DNA from: Zeus faber
Taxonomy: Eukaryota; Chordata; Actinopteri; Zeiformes; Zeidae
DNA: 64,000 nt
Direction of reading: 5' to 3'
NCBI GenBank assembly: GCA_960531495.1
Contig: OY482866.1
Span: 2,023,501 to 2,087,500 of the forward strand
Shown here: piece after piece, positions 1-62,342 of the stretch
How positions within the stretch are numbered: the first letter of the stretch is position 1
How the letters are laid out: every line of letters begins with the position of its first letter
Notes under the pieces: generated by a model
What the model saw: the letters and a program-made list of their open reading frames with translations, nothing else
The model's database searches: none
What the model was told of the DNA's origin: nothing
Translations under genes and position numbers: made by a program

Positions 1-286
1 TTTAGGTGAAGCAGATTTACGAAGGGTGTTTTAGATTTATACAGTGATGTTGATTTAATGGGTGGTTAGAACAGGGCTTTAAGTAATTTCTACGAATCCA
101 TTGCTGTTTCAAAGAGCAGAGAGTAAAATTGGTTGTGTACTATGTTCTCGTGGTGGTGCTGTCACAGAGCTGGTCTCTAAAGTTACAGCAGTGTGCATTT
201 TGAGTAAATTGCCTGAAGAAGGACAAGCTCACAATCCAAGAACATGCAGAAATCCCAAAAAAAGGCTAGAATAGCTGTGCCCATCT

Positions 287-3414
<3,128 letters not shown>

Positions 3415-4290
3415 GCACTCACTGAACACTTTTAGGAACACTATACGAATACTGGACAGGGCCTCCCTTTGCTCTTAAAACATCCTCAATTCTTCTTTGC
3501 ATGGATTCCACAAGATTTTGGAAACAGTCCTTTCAGATTCTGTTCCACGTTGACATGATTGCATCACCCAATTCCTGCAGATGTGAATCTCCTGATCTAT
3601 CACATCCCAAAGGTATTGGACTCAGATCCAGTGACTGGGAAGGCCACTGAAGAACATTGAAATCAGTGTCATGTTTATGAAACCAGTTTGATATGACTTT
3701 TGCTTTGTGACATGGTACATTATTTTGCTGGATGAAGCCATTAGAAGATGGGTAAATTGTGAAGGGATGCACATGGTTAGCAACAATACTCAAATAGGCT
3801 GGGTTGATTTCTGGCTGATTGATTAGCATTAATGGGCCCAAAGTGTGCCAAGAAAAAAATTCCCCACACCATTGCCACTAGCCTGGACTGTTGACACAAG
3901 GCAGGGTAGGTCCATGGATTCATGCTGTTGGTGCTAAATTCTGACCCTACCATCTGTGTGCCTCAGCAAGAAATCTAGATTCAGACCAGACTAGGTTTTT
4001 TTCCAGTCTTCAACCTTCCAGTTTTGGTGAGCCTTTGCCTACTGCAGCCTCAGCTTTCTGTTCTTGGATGACCAAAGTGGAACACGATGTGGTCTTCAGC
4101 TGTTGCAGCCTATTCGCCTCAAGGTTCGATGTGTTCTGCATTCTGAGGTGTTTTTCAGCTCACCACAATTGTACGGAGTGGTTATCTGAGTTACCGTAGC
4201 CTTTCTGTCATCTCGAACTATGTCTGGCCATTCTCTGTTGACTTCTAGTACTACAGGACACTGCAAATTCTGTTTTGTCGATACATGTCA
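3415..4290 (-). mobile_element. Tc1-like element remnant (antisense)
   Basis: The left end CACTGAACACTTTTAGGAAC is a common Tc1-type terminus in fish. The minus frame at 3841-3533 encodes INPAYLSIVANHVHPFT, FIQQNNVPCHKAKVISNWF and VLQWPSQSLDLSPI. These are the second and third parts of a Tc1 DDE domain; the usual FQQDNAPCH Asp reads as Asn here. The 5' part is degenerate and the far end is not clear. Confidence 0.68.
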
Positions 4291-4361
4291 TCAGATGATT
4301 CTATGTTTATTTTTTCTAGGTCAAGTTTGTTTCTATATTTGTGTCTCACCCGTGGTGATTC

Positions 4362-4615
4362 TCCCCCTCTGAGTAGTAATGATGATTAGTTGTTTATAGA
4401 CCAAAACATGGCAAGATCGGTCTCCAAAAAGGGGGATTGATGGCGGTCCTGTGTAAAAAAGGCTGTGCTCTTGTCATCCTACAGGTTGTCAAAAGGACAG
4501 AGTTATTCCAAGCAGTTGTTGATGATTAAAGAATGAATAAAAAGGTTGAGAACTCTGTCCTAGATGCAATGGCATGCAAATACTCTTTGTTGTACGCCAG
4601 GTATGCTGACAGCAC
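4362..4615 (+). repeat. unnamed dispersed repeat, copy 1
   Basis: Shares ATTCTCCCCCTCT, GTAATGATGATTAG-TGTTTAT, CAAAACATGG, GGCGGTC-TGTGT, TTTTGTCATCC-like and GTCCTAGATGCAATGGCAT with the copy at 41529-41830, all in the same order. Confidence 0.7.
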
Positions 4616-4624
4616 AGGTCATAA

Positions 4625-6110
4625 TAAATAAATTAATTAGAGCGTGGGTGGAGAAATTAGGTTTTAGGTTCTCAGCTGAAATTGCTAAAGTAATGTTCTT
4701 CACAAGAAAATTGATTTGGAGGAAATACTCATTTGAAACTATATGGAAAGAAAATTGAGACAATTGAATCATTTACATTATTAGGAGTATATTTTGACTC
4801 CAGATTAACATGGAGGGAACACATTAAAAGTATTGTGGATACGTGCAAAAAAGTTAATGTTATGATGCCTTGTAGGGTTGGACTGGGGAGCTGATGTAGC
4901 ATCCTTGAAATATAATATGTATATGTACAATATATATGTAGCACTAATTTGGTCAAGGCTGGATTATGTGAGTGTAGTATATGGATCCATAGGAAAAACT
5001 GTGCTTGGAGGATTAGATGTGATCCAGGCCCTCAGATTGTGTATAAAGTAGGAGCAGCAAGAACATCACCTGTGTGTGCCCTACAAGTCGAGACAGGAGA
5101 AATGTCGCTGTTTACACAGGAAACAACTCAAAGATTATCACCCAACCAAAAAAGTGCTACAGGCCTGCTGGGAAAGGTAGGGAACAGTAAAATCAGGTTT
5201 CGGCTGGACAGGAGATGCAGCAGCAAGAGACCTGGGAGTGTATGAATTAGAGTTCAGCAGCTGTGGGGTACTAGAACCAATACTGGTCGATTTAGAATTA
5301 TTTCAGGCTAAGGCAAGGAAGGAAAGTGCGGATTTATTCAATTAGTTATACAGTTATACAGAAAGTAAATACACAGGGTATGGGCTGGTGTTTACAGATG
5401 GATCAAAAAAATCCAAAAACAGACAACACTGGTTCTGCAGTTCCAGTTCCTAGCCACAGATTCTCAATACACAAATGAACATCAAACTACCTCAGTGTAT
5501 ATAAGGTGGAGTTGGTATTTGGAAGGCTTAAGAGTGGGTTGAACAAGCCACGCTTAACAGCTCTGATTGGTAGTGTTTCTGTATTGTACTAACATCTGGT
5601 CTGTACAGCCTAAAGCTAGGTTCATCCAGTAACTGCCAAGACCTACTATTTGAAATAGTGGTTACACTCATTTGGGATCCTGCGCACATGGGCATTATTG
5701 GTAATGAGAGTGGACGAACTCGCCAAGCAAGCTGATAAAAAAGAAAACATATACACCACAATTAAACTTTCAAAATCAGAAGGAAAGGGTATTGCATGGA
5801 AGAAAATCAATAACGAGTGGCAGCAGAGTGGGTTGAAAGAAGAAAAGAGGAGGTAGTAGTGACTGGGCTAAGAATAGAACATACAGTAGTAACCTGAACA
5901 GGACTCTCCACATTACAGGGAAGCATCCATCCATGTGAAGATTGTCAGGTACCAGAAAAAGTAGAATATGTACTTGTTAAGAGAATAAAGTCGGTAGATG
6001 AATAAATGCAGTATGTATGCAGCACTCATCAAAATGCTGTCTACAGAGTAATTAGCGAAAACTTCTTTGGAATGGGATTTAATAACACAATTCTCTCTCC
6101 CTTTTAGCCC
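4625..6110 (+). mobile_element. I/Nimb-type LINE remnant with RNase H
   Basis: Degenerate plus-strand pieces in several frames. EKLGFRFSAEIAKVMFFTRK is a post-polymerase RT segment. Then come a LGVYFDSRLTW-like stretch near 4785, VCALQVETGEM near 5076, YGLVFTDGSKKS near 5380 (start of an RNase H domain) and a W-PAHMGIIGNE stretch near 5680, the RNase H His motif. An RNase H after the RT is characteristic of the I/Nimb group. Many frame breaks; inactive. Confidence 0.65.
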
Positions 6111-6119
6111 ATAGGCATC

Positions 6120-6345
6120 ATGTTAAGCATCAAGACTTTGAAAAGATTGTGCCAAAAGTTGCATTTGTTTAGAAAGAAGAATAAATCAAATGTGGATGAG
6201 GTGGCTGCATTCGTACAAGGTGAACTAGCGGGCAATGACGTAAGGATATCAGTGGCTACAGTTGTGGGCTATCCAGAGAGGTTATGCGGTATCTCAAGAC
6301 ACAATAAGACAACTAATCAAGTGGATTGATCCTCAGATGCTTATC
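6120..6345 (+). pseudogene. fragment of a repeated fish integrase-like ORF
   Basis: MLSIKTLKRLCQKLHLFRKK, then VDEVAAFVQGELAGNDVR, resembles the N-terminal part of a multicopy fish protein that carries an integrase-type catalytic domain further on; the next frame reads on towards QLIKWIDPQ. The catalytic part is missing. The element class (I considered IS3EU-like) is uncertain from this fragment. Confidence 0.35.
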
Positions 6346-6879
6346 TCAGACAATGCCATCACAGGTTGACATGTTTTTGCACACAGATGCTTTTGCTGGA
6401 CACAGGAGTTTCATGTATGGGTGCAGCACAGCAAATCAAAGAATTGAGTGGGGGGGGTCATCTTAAGGAAGCAAAGTGCACAGCTTTCGATTAATCTTTT
6501 CAATGCACTCCAGCATGACAGTTATTTCTCAGTGATTTATTGGATAAAAGTCTTCAATCTCCACTTGTTTCCTCAACCTTCTTCTTCATCCTGTTCATTT
6601 TACCTTTCATAATACAAATGAGCATAATCACTGTGTCAGTGGGCAGTGCACCCCCTTATTGTGTGCATCCGTGCTGTATGTGTACCTACGTGCGTAATAG
6701 CTTACGAGACTAGGCCTCTCTCTCTCTCTCTCTCCGTATATAAATATAGAACAAGAGAGAAAGAGAGGACCATTGTTTTATAGAGAACCACAGAAGAGAG
6801 GCAGAAATGTATGGTGCTGAAGACACACTCAAGCAGTCGTGACGCAAGTGTTTTTGAGTTATGCTCTGTTCTTATGCAG

Positions 6880-8062
6880 GCAAAGGGATGGGATGCTCAA
6901 AGATGTCAAGCCTACGGCCTCCGAGCGCTGCTAGAGGCCGCTCTCTCCTCATCTGCTGCTCCTCCCTCCGGCCTATTCCACACACCTGGCATCTATTACC
7001 TTCATCATCTACGGCAGTATTTATTCTCTAGCTCCCCAGTCACTCATCGCCAGATCGTTAGCAAACCTACCTGTGTTTGTATTTCCCCTGGCTCCTTCCT
7101 AGTCCATAGATCCTGGTCTGTTTATCCAAGTGTCTCGTCTTCGTCCTAACCTGCCTGTCTCCTCTCACAATTCAAGTCTGTCTGTCCTGCCTTGTCCAGC
7201 CAGGTTTCCCGTCTTTCCACCCAGAACCTGGATCCCTCATGCCCAGCCGCCACCGTTCCTGTCCCGTACTGCTACACCTGGCTTGGTAGCCACGCTGGCT
7301 CAGACCCATCCCATCCTGACCGGACCCCTCCGGTCACCTCCTCTGTACCTCCCAATAAGTCTCCTTCGTTACCCCAGTCTGTCTGCTGTCTCTGTGTCAT
7401 GCGTTTGTGTCCCTCCTAGCCGTGATCCTAACAGTACGATCTGGCCAAAGACATGGACCCAGCCGACACAGAGGGCTTCCCCCGTACACTCCAGGAGCAG
7501 GGCATGCTCCTACGTCAGCATGACCAAGCCCTCTGGGACATCGCAGACCACCTTCGGACCATCTCGGTGGCCGTTAGTAGCCTGCAGATCCAGCTGCCTT
7601 CACCAACCCCTCCACCTCCACCGACTCCCCCTCTACCCCCCACCATGGCTCCCAGCTCCCTCCTTGTTCCCTGTGAGCCCCACGTGCTGGCTCCGGGGCC
7701 TTACAACCGTGACTTTGGCACCTACCGTGCGTTCCTTGTGCAGTGTACGGTGGTGTTCGGACAACAGCCGGGGTCCTACTCCTCCAATGGCGGCCACATC
7801 GCCTGGGGTTCTGCGGTGTGGGATCGGCAGGGCCCCGAGAGCCGTTCCTACGAGTTCTTCACCTGCAAAATGGGGAGGATCTTCGACCACCCGATTCGCG
7901 GCAAAGAGGTTGCTAAGAGACTCCTTTCCTTCCGCCAGGGTCCCTGCAGCAGCGATCTGCCTGGACAACCGGCTCCGGGAGCGCCAGCACAAGGGGGGCG
8001 GGACCCCAGCCCGCGTCTCCTGCCTGGTCAGCCACGCCCCGGTCTCTGACGACCATTCCCGA
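6880..8062 (+). mobile_element. Ty3/gypsy (Sushi-like) LTR retrotransposon fossil: LTR/leader and partial gag
   Basis: A fossil. About 6880-7452 has the look of an LTR and leader of a Sushi-type Ty3/gypsy element. From 7453 a gag region begins MDPADTEGFPRTLQEQG and includes a Pro-rich linker, a capsid-like segment with YRAFLVQCTVVF and KMGRIFDHPIRGKEVAKR. The pol region and 3' LTR are absent; the copy ends where the antisense L2 LINE begins. Broken and incomplete, moderately old. Confidence 0.7.
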
Positions 8063-10215
8063 ATTCCTATCAGAATCAGAATCAGAAATACTTTAATAAT
8101 CCCAGGGGGAAATTACTTTTGTTACAACTCCAAATCTACATACAACATATTTACATACAACATATTTACATACAACATATAATAATTATTAAGAAACATA
8201 TTTATATATAAATATATATATATAAACATATCTATATACACATGGTAAAGTGTAAAATGTACAGTTAAAATGTGCAAAAAGAAGAAGGTGCAGAAGTGGA
8301 AGTCTGTGTTTTGAGGTCAGGTTACAGAGAGGGGGTGTCTAGCTCTCTGAGGGAGGCGTTGTAGAGATTGATGCCCACAGGCACAAATGATTTCCTGTGG
8401 CGCTCTGTGGTGCATCTGGGTAAGAGGAGTCTTCTGCTGAAGATGCTCCTCTGCTGGGCCAGTGTGTCGTAGAGAGGGTGTAAGACATTGTCCAAGATGG
8501 ACTGAAGCCTGGACAGCATCCTCCTCTCTGCCACAGTCGTCAGGGTGTCCAGCTCCTCTCCTCCGACATCACCGGCCCTCCTGATTAGTTTGTTTAGTCT
8601 GTTGTTGTCTGCGACCCTCAGCCCACTGCCCCAGCATGTGACAGCGAAGAAGATCGTACTGGCCACAACAGACTGATAGAATATCCTCAGCATCGTCCGG
8701 AGATGTTAAAGGACCTCAGCCTCCGTAGGAAATAGAGTCGGCTTTGGCCCTTTTTGTAGACTGCCTCGGTGTTTCTGGTCCAGTCCAACTTGTTATTGAA
8801 GCACACCCCCAGGTACTTGTACTCCTCCACAGTGTCCACAGGGACCCCCTGGATGGTAACAGGGGTCACGGGTGTTTTTGCCCTCCTCAGATCCACTATG
8901 AGCTCCTTTGTCTTAGTCACATTGAGCTGCAGATGGTTCAGCTCACTCCAAGTGACAAAGTTGCCCACAACAGTCCTGTATTCACTCTCATCACCCTTTT
9001 TAATACAACCAACTATTGCTGAGTCATCAGAAAACTTCTGAAGGTGGCAGGACTCAGTGCAATAGTTGAAGTCTGAGATGAAGAGGGTGAAGAGGAATGG
9101 AGAGAGGACAGTCCCCTGTCCCCCTACTCTGTCAGACACACAGTTCTGTAGGCGTACATACTGTGGTCTGCCCGTCAGGTAATCAACAATCCAGGACACG
9201 ATGGGGGCCTCCACCAGCATCGCAGCCATCTTCTCACCCAGAAGAGTCGGACGGATGGTGTTGAAAGCACTGGAGAAATCAAAGAACATGACTCTCACAG
9301 TGCTTGCCGGCTTGTCCAGATGAGTGTAGACTCTGTTCAGCAGGTAGATGATGCTGTCCTCAACTCCCAGGCGGGGCTGGTAGGCGAACTGCAGTGGATC
9401 AGTGAAAGGCCTGACCATAGGCCTTAGCTGCTCCAGGACAAGCCTCTCGAAGGTCTTCATGATGTGGGACGTCAGAGCCACCGGTCTGTAGTCCTGAGGG
9501 CCGCTGGGACGCGGCGTCTTCGGCACAGGAACGAGGCAGGATGTCTTCCACAGCACAGGGACCCTCTGGAGGTGCAGGCTCAGGCTGAAGACTTGACTGA
9601 GTACTCCACACAGCTGGGGGGCACAGGCTTTAAGCACCCTGGGAAATACACCGTCGGGGCCTGCAGCTTTGCCGGAGTGGAGTCTCGTCAGCTGTCTTCT
9701 CACCAGGTCAGGCGTGAAGGACACTGTAGAGGTGACAGTTGGGGGAGGGGTGGGGTCCTCAGGTTGTGGAGGACATGATGTAGAGCAGGGGGGAGGGGTG
9801 GAGTAGGTGGGTGTGAATTGAGGCGGTGAGGAGCAAACAAGGGGTCTGTAAGGAGGAGGAGTAGTGGGAGATATAGTGGCAGTTGTTGTTGAGCAGCCAG
9901 CAGCAGAGACTTGTGGGGGATGGGCCGCAGTATCAAACCTATTGAAAAATAGGTTCAGTTCATTGGCCCGGTCCGCACGGCTCTCCAACCCCATGCCACC
10001 CGTCTTCTGGAACCCAGTGATGGTTCTCATGCCACTCCACACATCCCTCATGTTGTTTTGCTGGAGTTTTTTCTCCAGCTTCCTCCGATAACTGTCTTTT
10101 GCCTCCTTGATTGTAAGTTTGAGTACCCCCTGCACTCTCCTCACCTCATCACGGTTGCCATCTCTGAACGCCCTCTTCTTTTCATTCAGGATGGCCTTAA
10201 TGTCAGACAGGTTAA
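8063..10215 (-). mobile_element. 5'-truncated L2-like LINE
   Basis: Minus-strand LINE with its 3' tail at 8066-8110 (reverse complement GATTATTAAAGTATTTCTGA then TTCTGATT). The reverse transcriptase reads from about 10210 to 8687: AAGPDGVFPRVLKACAPQL, QDYRPVALTS, FFDFSSAFNTI, GGQGTVLSPFLFTLFISDF and FSDD at the YxDD position. The C-terminal part (8693-8322, VTCWGS, NKLIRRAG) is in another frame, so at least one frameshift lies near 8690. The endonuclease half is missing, a normal 5' truncation. The tail side abuts the Ty3/gypsy fossil. Confidence 0.82.
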
Positions 10216-10974
10216 AAGTAAATGTATGTGTTAAGAGCATCATATATTTCAAAAAAGCTAAACTGAAAAGTTATGTAAAAGCTAAAATTGCATGGGGGTG
10301 TAAACATCTTAATCTGAAATGTGCAGTGTCTAGCCTTAAACCACAAGAGGTAGTAAAAGTCAACTAGTAAATGTTAACTGTACAAAATGTAAATTAAAGG
10401 TGCAACATAATTAACACCACAAAAATACTACAGTGGGTTTTTTTGTACATACAGTATAATAGACATCCATCACCCAGATATTGCTCTCCAGAATGTTTTT
10501 GAACTTGGCACAAAACTGGATAATTGTCATAGTGGTCACACAGCTGCAGTATCATGCCACATGTGCGTCCAACTTGCCGTCGACTTGAATCAGACATCAC
10601 CTCAAATTCAATCCTGATGCTGTGCAAGACAATAAGATTGGAGCCTGTGCAGAACCGTAAAAAATGTTTGCATGAAAAAAATGTAAAAATGTTTTTCATA
10701 ATCTATCTTACTGATATACCTTCTCACCTGATGCTCCCCTTCTTTTTGTTTTCCTATCATCTCAGCTGGGAACGCCAACAGCCTCGACACCTTCTTTGAT
10801 GTTGGATGGAGGTAATCATAGAGCCTTCTCAGTTCTTCAGTCCACTGTAATGTGTGGTGTTATGACACTCCAACAGTCAATGACAAACATTGTTTTTTGA
10901 CACATATGGGGCTAATACATAGGTAGTACATAGGAGTCATCCACGTCTTATTGTACTTTATGACCCTGTGTAAT
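10216..10974. other. no gene seen
   Basis: AT-rich sequence after the truncated 5' end of the L2 LINE. Short open stretches on both strands near 10400-10800 overlap each other and have no recognisable content. Confidence 0.45.
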
Positions 10975-11100
10975 GTATTTTGACTTTAATCTCGGAATTC
11001 TGAGTTTATTCTAAAAACTTTATTTTGACTTTAAAGTTGAAATTTCGACTTTATTCTCGAAAGGTTATTTCGACTTTATTCTCGAAAATCCGAGTTGACA
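10975..11100. repeat. degenerate tandem repeat
   Basis: Repeated units of the form TTTCGACTTTATTCTCGAAA with decay (six or so copies), a repeat type seen in many fish genomes. Confidence 0.6.
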
Positions 11101-11550
11101 TAAATTGCTCAACAAATTCCCTAGCACCACAGTTGTAGGCTAATTATCTGAAGAACATTTTTTTTTGTTTGTTGTTCTCTGTCTATCGCTGTCTTATTTT
11201 ATGTCAGTTTTGATCAGTATTTAATTGATAAACAAGGCAAACTATATAAATATTCTTTAGACCGGGTTAGGCCATCACTGGTTGGTAGCTGGTGTGGGGT
11301 GCAGGTGTCTGTTACAGCCGAGTAGTAACACACCTGATTTGACTGATCAGCTAATAGTCTTTGATCAGGGCTTTAATTAGTAGAATCCGGTGTGTTACTG
11401 CTTGCACAGAACAGAACCGTCACCCACACTAGCCCAAGTGATCGGTAGGTGTCTGGTGAAAAACAAAAAAAAATACCAGATGGATCTTAATGTTGTTGTG
11501 CTCTTGAGCAAGGCGCTTCACCCCAAAAGCTCTTGAGGTGTCTTGGAGGG

Positions 11551-11878
11551 TGTGGCGTCCCAAGACAGCCCCATCGTATAAGATAATTACTAATAGACGG
11601 TGCCAGGGATCCCAAGAGAGAGAGCCCATTGCCAGGGGGCCCGGTGATAAGGGAGGTGGAATGTGACCTGTGACCTATGTAGGGGAACCAAGTGGTCAAC
11701 ATTGTCTTTGGGCAAGCATAAAAGAAGCCGCCCAAGTTACATTCGACAGAGAATCCATCCGGCTCGGTTCTCTCCCGGACGTCCTAGGCAAGTCTGGTCT
11801 GATGGTGTTCTTTTGTAATAAATCTGTTATTTTACTCAAGTCAACATCAGCGGTCTCTCCTTCTTCATCAACACATCA
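11551..11878 (+). mobile_element. possible solo LTR (fossil)
   Basis: A stretch beginning TGTGGCGTCC, with a TATA-like GCATAAAAGAAG near 11717 and AATAAA near 11818. A U5-like end (TCAACATCAGCGGTCTCTCC, TTCTTCATCA) follows. This is the order of promoter and poly(A) signals expected of an LTR. No internal region is nearby. A SINE-like piece (CTCTTGAGCAAGGCGCTTCA) lies just upstream. Family not determined. Confidence 0.4.
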
Positions 11879-11955
11879 TATTCATCATGAAACTACACTA
11901 TACAGGGGAACTACACTGTACAAAACATTATTGTAAACAAGACAATTGATCAAAC

Positions 11956-12306
11956 TTGTTCTTTCTACAATTTAGATTTGTCATCAAGTGTGGTCCAGGC
12001 TGCAGACAAGCACTAGATTTTCACTGCTGCTGCTGCACGTCAACATTAATCAGAAGGGCTTCTCTCATTAACCATTTAACAACTTGTAAAAATACATCAC
12101 CTGGATCTCCACCCACAGCTGCATCAGCACCACCACCACCTCCATCCCCAGCAGAAGTACCTTCACCTCCATCCCCAGTAGCACCGCCATCAGCAGTAAG
12201 ATTACATGTCAGCCAGCAAGGCAGGGTGACCTGCACACACTACGGCACTGAAATAAATAAATATAATTGCTGGTTCACATTAACAGAAAACACAGGCAAA
12301 AGGTAA
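11956..12306 (+). CDS. unrecognised ORF with Pro/Ser-rich segment
   Basis: 116 codons including RRASLINHLTTCKNTSPG, which looks like the second half of a C2H2-type finger (H-x4-C), followed by PPPPPSPAEVPSPPSPVAPP and VRLHVSQQGRVTCTHYGTEI. It could be an exon or a transposon-derived frame. No partner exons were found with confidence; the 13457-13783 ORF is 1.2 kb downstream on the same strand. Confidence 0.25.
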   Translation: MFFLQFRFVIKCGPGCRQALDFHCCCCTSTLIRRASLINHLTTCKNTSPGSPPTAASAPPPPPSPAEVPSPPSPVAPPSAVRLHVSQQGRVTCTHYGTEINKYNCWFTLTENTGKR

Positions 12307-13456
12307 TTGATATCTCAGCAATGCGTTGATTATTTATTATTATTTTATGACATATGGTAGTTCTGTTTATGTTTAAGCCAATTCTGGTTAATGTTTCCAG
12401 TAGTCTAATTCTGTTATAAAACCTGGCTGAAACACAAGGTTGGGTCGATCTGTTTTAAACCCTAACTCTTTTTTAATCACAATATGATCAGCTTTGTTTT
12501 TTTTACTAACATGTGACTGCTCAAGAAGATATTTTGTTATATAATGTTGAAATGTATTGTGTTATTGTTTTATTAAACAATAACAATACATTATATACAC
12601 AATACATACACAATACACAATACACAAAACTTGGCAAATCAAATTTCACCTGGCCATTCGACCATGTCTTCACTGATAGAGTGTGAGGTTCAGCTTTTTA
12701 ACTTCTTAGCACTTAAAACTTTATTATGCAGTGGAGTGTCATCACAGAATATCTATTCAGTACAAGATATTGTATGTTTGTATATGGTCTTATTCCACTC
12801 TTAATTAACATGGTGCACCACTTCAGCTGGGGGAGACCCACTGTGGGATATTCATGTTGATGGTAAGTGGTCTTACAATTGCTATATCATTGTCTCTGTG
12901 TGTGCTAAACACTGTAACACAACATTATAACAACAGTTTTGATTTTGTATTTGAGTACGCCCTCTATGTGAACCTTGCGAAGCCCTACAATTTTGCTGCG
13001 GTTAGTTTGTATCAATTTATGGTTATATGTTGAGCAAAAAGGACTGTGAGAACAGAATTTCAATTTTATAATTAAGATTTTCAATCGCTAACTTTTATCA
13101 GTCTGACATGCCTTTAATCAGGAAGTGGTGATATATTGATACAGATACTTTGGATGAAAATCTCCATTATGTGCATTCCTGGTATGCAGGTAATTTGTAA
13201 TAAATATGAAATAATGCACACTGTAAAAACATTGTACTGTTTGTTCTGTTACTTTTGCTTCAAAGTTAAGTCTCACAGCCAGGCTCAAGTGAACCCAAGA
13301 AACGAGAGCCAGACGTCATGGAAGTCACGCCGTCACCGAAAATCCACATATGTACAGGGAATGTTAATGTATTGTTTGACTATTGTTTGTTTGTTTATTT
13401 ACCTTGCCTGTTTCATAAACGTGTCTATGAGCAGCACTTGACCAATTACATTATTA
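12307..13456. other. no gene seen
   Basis: AT-rich, with an AATACACAATACAC-type low-complexity run at 12570-12625. Short open stretches near 13136-13441 are not recognised. Confidence 0.4.
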
Positions 13457-13783
13457 TTGGAATTTCTTATAATTTGCACAAAGGACTTGGCGGTGATGAG
13501 AGGGATTCGGCTCGCCTGGGAGTGGGTGGAGGAGAACAGACACCACTTGGCAAGGAATGTTCGGCCACCAATGATCTTGTGGATAAACGAGGATGATCCC
13601 TTGTTGGCCACCACAATACGGAACTGGTTTGTGAACACCATGCTTTATGAGGGTGAAATGGATGAAGATGAAATCTGGGCACCCTTCCTTCTTTCTTTTA
13701 AGAGATTAGAGGACATGGAGATTTTCATGCAGGAAATTCATGATGAGAGATTTGTGTCTTGCCTGCACAACCCTCGCCTGTGA
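13457..13783 (+). CDS. unrecognised small ORF with SMC5-hinge-like pattern
   Basis: 108 codons ending in TGA. From residue 15 the protein reads RGIRLAWEWVEENRHHLARN, VRPPMILWINEDDPLLATTI and FLLSFKRLEDMEIFMQEIHD, with good codon texture and few rare residues. The spacing of W-ENR, V-PM-L-IN, and F-DME-F--E--D recalls the hinge region of SMC5 proteins as I remember it. There is no surrounding SMC sequence. It may be one exon of a diverged gene, a retrocopy fragment or transposon-derived. The ATG may not be the real start; an upstream acceptor near 13486 is possible. Confidence 0.35.
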   Translation: MEFLIICTKDLAVMRGIRLAWEWVEENRHHLARNVRPPMILWINEDDPLLATTIRNWFVNTMLYEGEMDEDEIWAPFLLSFKRLEDMEIFMQEIHDERFVSCLHNPRL

Positions 13784-14358
13784 CATGCAAAATCAGTAGT
13801 GGGGTAGATCTTTGTAAATATGAATAGTTTGTTCTTGTAGTTTTATCTAAAATGAATTGGTTTTTAACCAATTGAATTGAAACTTAATATACTAAAATTA
13901 CATTTAGTATCTTATTCTGTTATTGGGAAAAAAAAACAATTTTTTTCTAAATGGAAGGTTGTTTTTTTGTTAGCTACACATTTTGCTAACCAGTGTTAAT
14001 AGAAATAAATCAATCCAGAAACACTTGGATGACAATGGAAGAGTATGTAATGAATTAATTGTTAATTTAAATAACTCCTCCAGTCTACTCCCGATTGATG
14101 CTGGAGTGGTTGTTTTGCTACCAAATTTCCCCTTGTTTTTTCTTTAGCATGCAAGTCAAGTGGCTGGTTCCAGACTACTGGATGTGTTACTCATTACCAT
14201 TAAGATAGCATAATGCATGGCCTATCACATCAACTCATCCAAGTCCATCCAAAATATATTCACAACTAGCCTGTTGAAGTAAATGCATTCATTCTTCTTG
14301 CTTCAGGTGGAGACCCTCTGTACATTTAAGGCAAGGTGAAAAAGGCCCAGGGATACCT

Positions 14359-14400
<42 letters not shown>

Positions 14401-14759
14401 TGTGTTTGCGCGCACAAGCCAGATTAGGTAGCCTAGGTCGAACTTTATTACATTAATTCATCAGATATGGTTGAGATGAATTCACAAATAGCTTACATCT
14501 TAATGCGACGGGGAAAAAAGGCAGGGGTGCACACAGTAATCTCTCACATTGCCTACATGTAATGCCTTTGTAACAGAAACGATGCTCAACATGATGGTGG
14601 AATCACGAAAAATATTCGAGAAAAGTAGGGAAATATTAGCTATGCCAGCATCTAATGTGTCATGCAACTGTCATGGCAAGTTTGACCTAACCTTTGCGCA
14701 TCAACAATAAATAGATCTTTTCCATTAGCCTGCACCGTTGACGAAGGGCTTGGATTAAC
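13784..14759. other. no gene seen; upstream flank of mtmr1
   Basis: AT-rich flank with one (TG)n tract. Nothing else recognised. Confidence 0.5.
14358..14407. repeat. (TG)n microsatellite
   Basis: About 20 TG units, then TTTGTGTGTTTGCGCGCAC, 370 bp before the mtmr1 promoter block. Confidence 0.9.
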
Positions 14760-15072
14760 GTAAACAGCCAGTGGGTGGCGCGCGAGCAGGTACAGAGGGG
14801 TGGAGATGGACGATGTCAAGCTCCACCCCTCTGGCACCGCAGTGCGCGCCACGTGCTCCAATCGGCCAATCAAGTGGAAGGAGGAAGAACCACTCGCAGC
14901 CACATCCTGTGCACATCAATCCGCCTCTGCTACTCTCTTACTTCCAGCCAGAGAAGGAAAACACAATCCGCCCGACGTTTTTCGGAGGGAAACCCGGGAT
15001 TGATGAGTGATTGCCCCCCCCCCCCCCCCCCCCGCCCCCCAGTAGTGTAGGAAGGAAACGTTTTTCACTGGA
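14760..15072 (+). promoter_or_regulatory. mtmr1: mtmr1 promoter and 5' UTR region
   Basis: This is a GC- and CpG-rich block in otherwise AT-rich DNA, ending at the mtmr1 ATG. It holds an E-box CACGTG at 14850-14855 and two CCAAT boxes at 14858-14862 and 14866-14870, typical of TATA-less vertebrate promoters. A long imperfect palindrome lies at 14777-14850. A run of about 20 C residues at 15014-15034 lies in the probable 5' UTR. The transcription start cannot be read from sequence; it probably lies between 14880 and 15000. Confidence 0.6.
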
Positions 15073-62342
<47,270 letters not shown>

